From the NCBI RefSeq assembly GCF_001894865.1, contig NZ_BCXA01000006.1, forward strand, positions 62,001 to 126,000: a DNA stretch of 64,000 bases. The letters run 5' to 3'. Under the pieces are notes generated by a model. It saw only the letters and a program-made list of their open reading frames with translations, had not been told where the DNA came from and made no database searches. Shown here piece after piece: positions 57,312 to 64,000 of this stretch. The translations under genes and the position numbers were made by a program. Numbering within the stretch: position 1 is the stretch's first letter; every line of letters begins with the position of its first letter. The DNA comes from Rhodococcus maanshanensis NBRC 100610. GTDB lineage: Bacteria > Actinomycetota > Actinomycetes > Mycobacteriales > Mycobacteriaceae.

Positions 57312-58220
57312 CTAATCGAAACTCTGCCACCCGCCGCCGCCCGCCCAGGCACGGCCGTCGACCTGCACGCCGTCGCCGGCCAGGACCGACCCGATCCGGC
57401 GCCAGCCGGCGGGCAGCGCTGCATCGGCGGGAAAGGCCGCGGCAAGCGCGTGGTCCTCGCCGCCGGTGAGCACCCAGTCGAGCGCATCGGCCCCGAGCGC
57501 CGCCGCAGCGGCGGAGAGCTCGGGCCCCGGCTCGAGCAGCGCGCTGTCCAGGTCCATCGCGACACCCGAGGCACTGCACATGTGACCCAGATCCGCGATC
57601 AACCCGTCGGACACATCCGTCATCGCGGTGGCCCCTGCGCGCGCCGCCACCGGACCGCTCTCATAGGGAGGGACCGGAACCTTGTGCGCGGCAACCAGTT
57701 CCGGGAATCGATCCGATTCGGCGAGGAGCGCGGACAATCCCGCCGCGGACCAGCCGAGCCGACCGGCGACGGCCACCTGATCGTCGGGGCGCGCGCCCGA
57801 TCGCAACACCGGCGCATGCCCGCCGAGATCTCCGAGCACCGTGATCGACACCACCAGCTGCTCCGCCTGCACCATGTCGCCGCCGATCACGCCCGCGCCG
57901 AATCCTGCCACCTCGGCCCAGATCCCGTCCGTCAACGCGTCGGTGACGGACACCGGGGTGCTCGGCGGGCACCCGATCGCCACCAGGAACGAGGTCGGCC
58001 AGGCCCCCATCGCGACGATGTCCGCGCCGTTCTGTGCGACCGCCTTGCGTCCGACCTGTTCGGGAGTCGACCAGTCCAGCCGGAAGTGCCTGCCCTCGAC
58101 CAGCATGTCGGTCGATACGACCACCGAGCCGTCCGGCGCCCGCACCACCGCGGCATCGTCACCGGGACCGAGAAGCGTGCTCTCGGGTTGTGCTCGCCCC
58201 GCCACCGCACGGTCGATCAC
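57312..58220 (-). CDS. thiL: Thiamine-monophosphate kinase
   Basis: From the GTG at 58220 the enzyme has 302 residues. It phosphorylates thiamine phosphate to thiamine diphosphate with ATP. The PurM/AIR-synthase fold motifs are LGPGDDAAVVRAPDG, STDMLVEGRHF, VIGGDMVQ and TDVSDGLIADLGHM. The frame continues upstream for 21 conserved codons (ending DIGEFA, which is part of the ThiL core GEF-x-x-I), but no standard start codon occurs there. The full-length form probably begins at the ATC at 58283, seven bases after GGAG. It lies 13 bases before the carbonic anhydrase gene. Confidence 0.93.
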   Translation of the reverse strand: MIDRAVAGRAQPESTLLGPGDDAAVVRAPDGSVVVSTDMLVEGRHFRLDWSTPEQVGRKAVAQNGADIVAMGAWPTSFLVAIGCPPSTPVSVTDALTDGIWAEVAGFGAGVIGGDMVQAEQLVVSITVLGDLGGHAPVLRSGARPDDQVAVAGRLGWSAAGLSALLAESDRFPELVAAHKVPVPPYESGPVAARAGATAMTDVSDGLIADLGHMCSASGVAMDLDSALLEPGPELSAAAAALGADALDWVLTGGEDHALAAAFPADAALPAGWRRIGSVLAGDGVQVDGRAWAGGGGWQSFD

Positions 58221-58415
58221 CGCGAACTCGCCGATGTCGGCGACCGTGCGCCCGGCATCGGTGCCGCGATCAGTCGATTCGATGACCCACCTCCGAGGAA
58301 TGAGACCCGGTACCCTTTATCGGAGCCGGGAGTGACCCGACCGTGCAAGTGGCAGGCCAGGGCCACCGCGACTCTACCGAGGTCGCGGGCACTGCACCGA
58401 GAAGGGGCGTCAGCG

Positions 58416-58643
58416 ATGCAAGCTTTCGTTCTGATCCAGACCGAGGTCGGCAAGGCCTTGCTCGTCGCCGAGGCGATCAGCCTGTTGCCAGGCGTTCTCG
58501 TCGCGGAGGACGTCCTCGGCCCGTACGACGTGGTGGTCCGGGTCGAGGCCGCGGACACGACCGAGCTGCCAGGCGTGGTGCAGCGGATTCAACGCGTCCC
58601 GGGAATCACCCGGACCCTCACATGTCAGGTTGCGGCACACTAG
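58416..58643 (+). CDS. Stand-alone Lrp/AsnC ligand-binding (RAM) domain protein
   Basis: The 75-residue protein consists only of an Lrp/AsnC effector-binding RAM fold (MQAFVLIQTEVGKALLVAEA, LGPYDVVVRVEA, VVQRIQRVPGITRTLTC) with no DNA-binding helix. Such stand-alone domains bind amino acids and may form hetero-oligomers with full-length Lrp regulators. AAGGGG lies eight bases upstream of the ATG at 58416. It is divergent from thiL and followed at once by the DUF3515 gene. Confidence 0.88.
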   Translation: MQAFVLIQTEVGKALLVAEAISLLPGVLVAEDVLGPYDVVVRVEAADTTELPGVVQRIQRVPGITRTLTCQVAAH

Positions 58644-58648
58644 TAGCC

Positions 58649-59245
58649 GTGAACGACCCCGATCTCCCCGAGTCCGCAGACGCTCCCGATCCCGCAGAAC
58701 CGCATCCCACCGCCCGGCGCAGTCCGGCACTGATCGCGGTCGCGGTCGCCCTCCCGGTCGCCCTGGTGGTCGGCGTGCTGGTCGCCGCCGTGATGGCCGG
58801 ACGCGACCCCATCCGGGAACCTGTCGCGCTCGGCACCGTGCCCGCCCCCGCCGCCGAGTCCCCCGAGTGCGCCGCCCTGATCGAGGCACTGCCCGAGAAC
58901 ATCGGCGATTTCGAAAGGGCCGAACTGATGGATCCGGCCCCCGTTGGCGCGGCCGCCTGGCAGGCGGACGACCTCAAGGAGATCGTGCTGCGCTGCGGAG
59001 TGGACCGTCCGCTGGAGTTCAACGCGGCATCGGCGTTGCAGATGGTCGACGCGGTGCAGTGGTTCCAGGTGCCCGGCGAGGAGGGACTGGACGCCAGCAC
59101 CTGGTTCGCGGTCGATCGTGGGGTCTACGTCGCGCTGACCGTGCCGGACGGATCGGGGCCGACCCCGTTGCAGGACGCCTCGAGCGCCATCACCGGCGCG
59201 CTGGAGCAGCGCCCGATCGACCCGGCGCCCCTGCCGAACCCCTGA
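58649..59245 (+). CDS. DUF3515 membrane-anchored protein
   Basis: This 198-residue protein has one membrane helix (ALIAVAVALPVALVVGVLVAAVMA) and an exported domain with the conserved ESPECAALIEALPENIG and ALQMVDAVQWFQV segments of DUF3515. It has two cysteines (PECAAL and LRCGVD), perhaps paired. It corresponds to Rv2980, next to ddl. The GTG at 58649 is the likely start; an ATG at 58622 is the alternative and would overlap the RAM gene. Confidence 0.85.
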   Translation: MNDPDLPESADAPDPAEPHPTARRSPALIAVAVALPVALVVGVLVAAVMAGRDPIREPVALGTVPAPAAESPECAALIEALPENIGDFERAELMDPAPVGAAAWQADDLKEIVLRCGVDRPLEFNAASALQMVDAVQWFQVPGEEGLDASTWFAVDRGVYVALTVPDGSGPTPLQDASSAITGALEQRPIDPAPLPNP

Positions 59246-59252
59246 CCCGCGG

Positions 59253-59277
59253 CCGGCCTGCCGTCAGCGCAGGCCGG
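59253..59277. terminator. Hairpin between DUF3515 gene and ddl
   Basis: A 9-base perfect inverted repeat (CCGGCCTGC at 59253-59261 and GCAGGCCGG at 59269-59277) lies between the converging genes and overlaps the ddl stop. It probably ends both transcripts. Confidence 0.5.
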
Positions 59278-60370
59278 TCCCCCGGGCCAGCGCCGTCTCG
59301 ACCAGAGTCGACACCAGGGTCCGGTAGTCGATCCCGGCCGCATCCCACATCCGTGGGTACATCGAGATCGAGGTGAATCCGGGCATCGTGTTGATCTCGT
59401 TGATCACCGGGCCGTCCTCGGTGATGAAGAAGTCGACCCGGGCGAGCCCCTGGCAGTCGAGCGCGGCGAAGGCCCGCACGGCGATCGCCCGGATCTCCTC
59501 GCTGATCGCGTCGTCGAGCTTGGCAGGCACGTCGAACTCACAGATGTCGTCGAGGTACTTGGTGTCGAAGTCATAGAAGGCCCCGTCGTCGCCCAAGAAC
59601 TCCGGCATCCGGATCTCCGCCACGACACTGGATTTCACTGAGCCATCCGCGAATTCGAGCACACCGCACTCGACCTCGCGGCCGACGATGCCCGCCTCCA
59701 CGATGACCTTCGGGTCATGGCTGCGGGCCAGCGCGATCGCCGCGTCGAGGTCATCCCAGGACGACACCCGGGAGATACCGATCGAGGACCCACCGCGGGC
59801 GGGCTTGACGAACACCGGAAGGCCGAGCCGCTCGCGATCCTCCCGAGACACGGTCGCCGTGCCTGCGCGCAGCACCACCTGCTGTCCGATCGGCAGCCCC
59901 TCGGCCGCGAGCAGCTTCTTGGTGAACTCCTTGTCCATGCCCGCCGCGCTGGCCAGCACGCCGGGACCGACGTAGGGCAGGCCCGCGAGCTCGAGCAGGC
60001 CCTGGATGGTGCCGTCCTCGCCGTAGGCGCCGTGCAGGACCGGGAACACCACGTCGACCGACGCGAGGACCGCTCCCGCCTCGTCGTTGCTCAGGGACAC
60101 CAGCGCGCCCGAACGGGTCGGGTCGGCGGTCAGGGTCAGTGCGGTGCCCGCCGCGTCGACGGTGGGCAGCGAGCGGCCCGCGATGGTGAGGGCGTCGGGG
60201 TCCGTAGGGCCGAGCACCCACGCACCGTCAGGGGTGATGCCGATCGGCACCACCTCGTAGCGCTCGGGATCGAGGTTGCGAAGCACACTGCCAGCGGAAA
60301 CACAGGAAACGGAGTGCTCACTGCTACGGCCACCGAAGACCACAGCCACCCTCGTACGCGGATTACTCAC
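59264..60370 (-). CDS. ddl: D-alanine-D-alanine ligase
   Basis: The 368-residue ATP-grasp enzyme makes D-Ala-D-Ala for peptidoglycan. It has [15 protein letters not shown] at its start, [20 protein letters not shown], the ATP loop [12 protein letters not shown] and the metal site [17 protein letters not shown]. The longer open frame to 60496 runs into gpsA; the GTG at 60370 gives the family N-terminus. It is the target of D-cycloserine in mycobacteria. It follows gpsA by 82 bases on the same strand (Rv2982c-Rv2981c order). Confidence 0.97.
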   Translation of the reverse strand: MSNPRTRVAVVFGGRSSEHSVSCVSAGSVLRNLDPERYEVVPIGITPDGAWVLGPTDPDALTIAGRSLPTVDAAGTALTLTADPTRSGALVSLSNDEAGAVLASVDVVFPVLHGAYGEDGTIQGLLELAGLPYVGPGVLASAAGMDKEFTKKLLAAEGLPIGQQVVLRAGTATVSREDRERLGLPVFVKPARGGSSIGISRVSSWDDLDAAIALARSHDPKVIVEAGIVGREVECGVLEFADGSVKSSVVAEIRMPEFLGDDGAFYDFDTKYLDDICEFDVPAKLDDAISEEIRAIAVRAFAALDCQGLARVDFFITEDGPVINEINTMPGFTSISMYPRMWDAAGIDYRTLVSTLVETALARGTGLR

Positions 60371-60452
60371 GTACCGAACCGTACCGTTGAACCAAGCGAT
60401 CTGCCGCGTCAGGTCACCGCTGATCGGGACCGGTCGAACCCTGCGGGCATGC

Positions 60453-61451
60453 TCACTCGGGCTTGGTGCGCCGCCCCAGGAGCAGTCCGACCGCATCCGG
60501 GACCGACATGCCCTCGTGGCAGACCAGATGGACCGCCTCGGTGAGCGGCATCTCGACGTCGTGACTCGCCGCCAGCGCCCGCACCGAGGTGCAGGACTTT
60601 ACGCCCTCGGCCACCTGCCCCTTCGTGGCCTGCTGCGCGCTCTCCATGGAGCCGCCCGCACCGAGATGGTGGCCGAAGGTCCGGTTCCGCGAGAGCGGCG
60701 AGGAGCAGGTCGCGACCAGGTCGCCGACGCCCGCCAGTCCGGCCAGCGTCGCCGGGTTCGCGCCGAGCGCCACCCCGAGCCTGATCATCTCCGCCAGCCC
60801 ACGGGTGATGATGGTGGCGTTCGTGTTCTCCCCGAGACCGATCCCCGACGCCATTCCACAGGCAAGGGCGATCACGTTCTTGCATGCCCCGCCCACCTCG
60901 CAGCCGATCACATCAGGATTGGTATAAGGGCGGAAATACCCAGTGGCGCATGCTTTTTGAAGGTCCACTGCGCGAACGGAATCGGTGCACGCGATCACGG
61001 TGGCAGCGGGCTGTCCCGCAGCGATCTCCCTGGCCAGGTTCGGTCCCGACAGCACCGCAACCCGCGACGGATCCGCGCCTGTCACCTGGCTGATGACCTG
61101 GCTCATCCGCATCAATGTCCCGCTCTCGATGCCCTTCGCCAGGGACAACAGCGTCGAATCGGGCTCGATCGACGACGTCCAGGCGCCGAGGTTCTCGCGC
61201 AGCGACTGCGAGGGCACGGCCAGGACCACGATGTCGGCGCCCTCGAGCGCGAGGCGATGGTCACTGGTCGCCTTGAGCGACGGCGGCAACGTGATGCCCT
61301 CGAGGTAGAACGGATTCTGGTGATCCACCGAGATCGCCTCGGCCACTTCGGGTCTCCGCGCCCACATCGTGACGTCGGTGCCGGCATCGGCCAGAACCTT
61401 CGCGAACGCCGTCCCCCAGGATCCCGCCCCCAGTACCGCTGCCTTGCTCAT
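60453..61451 (-). CDS. gpsA: Glycerol-3-phosphate dehydrogenase (NAD(P)+)
   Basis: The 332-residue enzyme reduces dihydroxyacetone phosphate to glycerol-3-phosphate for phospholipids. The Rossmann motif is [19 protein letters not shown], and the catalytic lysine is in [13 protein letters not shown]. The conserved [13 protein letters not shown] and [14 protein letters not shown]-like ([17 protein letters not shown]) segments are present. The ATG at 61451 has AAGGA at seven bases. It starts the gpsA-ddl operon and is divergent from the F420 gene. Confidence 0.97.
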   Translation of the reverse strand: MSKAAVLGAGSWGTAFAKVLADAGTDVTMWARRPEVAEAISVDHQNPFYLEGITLPPSLKATSDHRLALEGADIVVLAVPSQSLRENLGAWTSSIEPDSTLLSLAKGIESGTLMRMSQVISQVTGADPSRVAVLSGPNLAREIAAGQPAATVIACTDSVRAVDLQKACATGYFRPYTNPDVIGCEVGGACKNVIALACGMASGIGLGENTNATIITRGLAEMIRLGVALGANPATLAGLAGVGDLVATCSSPLSRNRTFGHHLGAGGSMESAQQATKGQVAEGVKSCTSVRALAASHDVEMPLTEAVHLVCHEGMSVPDAVGLLLGRRTKPE

Positions 61452-61559
61452 GGAATGTCCTTCCCATCGCCACCCGCTGCCGCCGGGACCCAAGAGTAGA
61501 CGGCCGCCGGGGCACCGCGGTCTGCTCGCCCGCGGCGGCGTGCTGGCAGGATTGCCGGT

Positions 61560-62267
61560 ATGGACCAAGCGCATCACACGCCGCCCGCGGGGCAGGCGCA
61601 CGTGTTGATCGCGGTCAAGGAGCTCGGCCGGGCAAAGAGCAGGCTGGCCGCCCGGCTCGGGCCGCAGGAGCGGACCGCGCTCGTGCTGGCCATGCTGCGC
61701 GACACCCTGACGGCGGCCGCGACCGCGACGGGAATCGCCGAGATCACGGTCATCACCCCGGACCCGTCGGTGGCCCGCGTGGCACGCGAGTGCGGGGCCG
61801 GGCACTACGCCGATCCCGCAGGCGAGGGTGAAGATCGCCTCAACGCCGTCCTGCGCGCCGCCGCCGCGCACCTGCGATCGACCCACGGTCGCGGACCGAT
61901 CGTGGCACTGCAGGGCGATCTGCCCTGCCTGCGCCCCGACGAGCTGTCTGAGGCGCTGGCCGCGGGCACGGGGACACCACGCTCGTTCGTGGTCGACCAT
62001 CACGGCACCGGGACCGCCGCGCTGATCGTCGGGGATCCGGAGGCCGACCTCGATCCCGGGTTCGGCCCGGACTCCGCGCGGCGCCACCGCCTTTCCGGGG
62101 CCGCTGAACTGACCGGCGATTGGCCGGGGCTGCGACTCGACGTCGACACCGCGGCCGACCTCGACGCCGCGGTGATGCTGGGGCCAGGCCGGTCGACCGC
62201 CGCGGAGCTCGACCGGATCGGCTGGCCCGGTGTGGTCGGGACCGCCAGGCGAGTTCGCCGAATATAA
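61560..62267 (+). CDS. fbiD: Phosphoenolpyruvate guanylyltransferase (coenzyme F420 biosynthesis)
   Basis: The 235-residue nucleotidyltransferase-fold protein has [19 protein letters not shown] at its start, [18 protein letters not shown] and [14 protein letters not shown], as in CofC/FbiD. In actinobacteria FbiD makes enolpyruvyl-diphospho-5'-guanosine, the donor for the F420 side chain. It corresponds to Rv2983 and lies between gpsA and ppk. The ATG at 61560 gives a normal length. Confidence 0.93.
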   Translation: MDQAHHTPPAGQAHVLIAVKELGRAKSRLAARLGPQERTALVLAMLRDTLTAAATATGIAEITVITPDPSVARVARECGAGHYADPAGEGEDRLNAVLRAAAAHLRSTHGRGPIVALQGDLPCLRPDELSEALAAGTGTPRSFVVDHHGTGTAALIVGDPEADLDPGFGPDSARRHRLSGAAELTGDWPGLRLDVDTAADLDAAVMLGPGRSTAAELDRIGWPGVVGTARRVRRI

Positions 62268-62314
62268 ATGCGCATCGATTGTCGCCCGCTCGCGATCTGG
62301 GGGATGATCTACGC

Positions 62315-64000
62315 GTGAGTAACGGTGAGGTACGCGGACAGGACGCCGGGCAGCAGACGGCGTCGGGCACCGGCGAGCGCGAGTGGAGCGCACCGATCGT
62401 CAATCACCTTCCGGTGATCCCGACCGCGCCACCTGCCGCCACCCCGGTGGTGGTCGACGGTTCGGTCATCCCGCTGCCCGCGGATCGGTACCTCAACCGC
62501 GAACTGAGCTGGCTCGACTTCAACTCCCGGGTGCTCAGCCTCGCCGAGGATCCGTCGATTCCGCTGCTCGAGCGCGCCAAGTTCCTGGCGATCTTCGCCT
62601 CGAACCTCGACGAGTTCTACATGGTCCGGGTCGCGGGCCTCAAGCGCCGGGACGAGACCGGGCTCTCGGTCCGTTCCGCCGACGGCCTGAGCCCGCGCGA
62701 ACAGTTGGCGCTGATCAACCGGCGTACCCAGGAGATCGCGGAGAAGCACGCCAGGACCTTCCTGGACAAGGTCCAGCCCCAGCTCGCCGAGGAGGGCATC
62801 TCCATCATCGGCTGGGCCGACCTCGATGCCGACGAGGAGGAGCGCCTGTCCGCGCACTTCCGCGAGCAGGTGTTCCCCGTGCTGACCCCCCTCGCGGTCG
62901 ACCCGGCCCACCCGTTCCCCTACATCAGCGGCCTGAGCCTGAACCTCGCGGTGACCGTGAAGGATTCGTCGACCGGCGGCGAGCACTTCGCGAGGGTGAA
63001 GGTGCCCGACAACGTCGACCGGTTCGTCCGCGTCAACCGCACCGATTCGCCCGCGACGACCCCGGCCTTCCTGCCCATGGAGGCGCTCATCGCGGCGCAC
63101 CTGAACGCGCTGTTCCCCGGCATGGAGATCGTCGAGCACCACGCGTTCCGGATCACCCGCAACGCAGACTTCGAGGTCGAGGAGGACCGCGACGAGGATC
63201 TGCTGCAGGCTCTCGAGCGCGAGCTGGCCCGCAGGCGGTTCGGGTCGCCGGTGCGGCTCGAGGTCGCGGACGACATGACCGAGCACATGCTCGAACTGCT
63301 GCTGCGCGAGCTCGACGTGGATCCGGGCGACGTGATCCAGGTCCCCGGCCTGCTCGACCTGTCCTGCCTGTGGCAGGTCTACGGCGTCGACCGCGCCAAT
63401 CTCAAGGACGCTCCCTTCGTGCCTGCGACCCATCCGGCATTCGGAGAGCGGGAGACCCCGAAGAGCGTGTTCTCGACGCTGCGCGACGGTGACGTCCTCG
63501 TGCACCACCCCTACGACTCGTTCTCGACCAGCGTGCAGCGGTTCATCGAGCAGGCGGCCGCCGATCCCCATGTGCTGGCGATCAAGCAGACGCTGTACCG
63601 CACCTCGGGCGACTCCCCGATCGTCAACGCGCTGATCGACGCCGCCGAGGCGGGCAAGCAGGTGGTGGCGCTCGTCGAGATCAAGGCGCGGTTCGACGAG
63701 CAGGCGAACATCAAGTGGGCGCGCAAGCTCGAACAGGCGGGCGTGCACGTGGTGTACGGACTGGTCGGCCTCAAGACCCATTGCAAGACTTGCCTGGTCG
63801 TGCGCCGGGAGGGCTCGGCCATCCGCCGGTACTGCCACATCGGCACCGGGAACTACAACCCGAAGACGGCCCGGCTGTACGAGGACGTCGGCCTGCTCAC
63901 CGCCGCGCCGGAGATCGGCGCCGACCTCACGGACCTGTTCAACTCGCTGACCGGATACTCGCGCAAGGCGCAGTACCGGAACCTGCTGGTCGCCCCCTAC
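62315..64000 (+). CDS. ppk: Polyphosphate kinase, N-terminal 562 codons (cut by window edge)
   Basis: The frame starts with GTG at 62315 and runs to the edge. After a disordered start it has the Ppk1 N-domain ([35 protein letters not shown]) and head domain ([19 protein letters not shown]). The first part of the catalytic domain shows [15 protein letters not shown] and HTHCK-type sequence ([16 protein letters not shown]). It makes inorganic polyphosphate from ATP, and phospho-His should lie in the [19 protein letters not shown] segment at about 507. It is 47 bases after fbiD on the same strand, as Rv2983-Rv2984. Confidence 0.97.
   Translation, partial: MSNGEVRGQDAGQQTASGTGEREWSAPIVNHLPVIPTAPPAATPVVVDGSVIPLPADRYLNRELSWLDFNSRVLSLAEDPSIPLLERAKFLAIFASNLDEFYMVRVAGLKRRDETGLSVRSADGLSPREQLALINRRTQEIAEKHARTFLDKVQPQLAEEGISIIGWADLDADEEERLSAHFREQVFPVLTPLAVDPAHPFPYISGLSLNLAVTVKDSSTGGEHFARVKVPDNVDRFVRVNRTDSPATTPAFLPMEALIAAHLNALFPGMEIVEHHAFRITRNADFEVEEDRDEDLLQALERELARRRFGSPVRLEVADDMTEHMLELLLRELDVDPGDVIQVPGLLDLSCLWQVYGVDRANLKDAPFVPATHPAFGERETPKSVFSTLRDGDVLVHHPYDSFSTSVQRFIEQAAADPHVLAIKQTLYRTSGDSPIVNALIDAAEAGKQVVALVEIKARFDEQANIKWARKLEQAGVHVVYGLVGLKTHCKTCLVVRREGSAIRRYCHIGTGNYNPKTARLYEDVGLLTAAPEIGADLTDLFNSLTGYSRKAQYRNLLVAPY

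Noticed and set aside
60371-60452. A GGTCGAACC-like sequence between gpsA and ddl considered as a tRNA fragment
   Set aside because: No cloverleaf can be drawn and no acceptor stem is present.

Overview
The window is high-GC actinobacterial chromosome, most likely from a Rhodococcus/Nocardia-like member of the Mycobacteriales. Three things point there. The conserved genes follow the order of the Mycobacterium tuberculosis segment Rv2918c-Rv2984: glnD, glnB, amtB, ftsY, smc, acyP, osmC, mutM, rnc, DUF177, sepIVA, coaD, rsmD, pyc, recG, DAK2, ung, thiL, DUF3515, ddl, gpsA, fbiD, ppk. GTG starts and 1-4 base gene overlaps are common. Several genes are lineage markers (SepIVA, FbiD for coenzyme F420, DUF222/HNH '13E12' protein). 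No rRNA, tRNA, CRISPR array, insertion sequence or prophage was seen. glnD is cut by the left edge and ppk by the right edge.

Layout. 1-7.3 kb (minus): nitrogen control (glnD', glnB, amtB, with a candidate GlnR box before amtB), then ftsY and smc. 7.3-15 kb: an accessory stretch with a VOC protein, an APC permease and an SDR, then a minus-strand run of secreted beta-propeller protein, acylphosphatase, DUF1190-like membrane protein, glutathionylspermidine-synthase-like ATP-grasp enzyme and DUF350 membrane protein; osmC lies just upstream. 15-23 kb (minus): a complete potassium system kdpFABCDE, headed by a 30-residue membrane ORF. 23-25.8 kb: a PNPOx-like protein divergent from a MocR regulator, and an unknown gene. 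25.9-33.7 kb (minus): mutM, rnc, rpmF, DUF177, sepIVA, coaD, rsmD and pyc.

34-41.8 kb holds metE behind a cobalamin riboswitch, then prpR divergent from prpDBC (the 2-methylcitrate cycle). Both parts work without vitamin B12. 41.8-48 kb is accessory: a secreted DUF1524 nuclease, an SbnA-like PLP enzyme coupled to an MFS exporter, and a BlaI repressor/M56 protease/His-rich membrane protein operon that shares a near-perfect palindrome with a divergent secreted M23 peptidase. 48-53.2 kb: recG, DAK2 protein, rpmB and an enoyl-CoA hydratase. 53.2-56 kb: a small variable island with two hypothetical genes and the DUF222/HNH protein. 56-64 kb: ung, gamma-carbonic anhydrase, thiL, an Lrp-type RAM-only protein, DUF3515, ddl, gpsA, fbiD and ppk.

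The best candidate for an under-described system is the DUF350 / DUF1190-like / ATP-grasp cassette at 10.7-13.0 kb. It mirrors the enterobacterial yjfL-yjfM-yjfC genes, but in a lineage that uses mycothiol and is not known to make glutathionylspermidine, so the ligase substrate is unknown. Other points to check are the absence of a standard start codon for the full thiL reading frame, a probably shifted gene start at 53.6 kb, the BlaI-M23 link, and the altered PLP-enzyme motifs at 44-45 kb.
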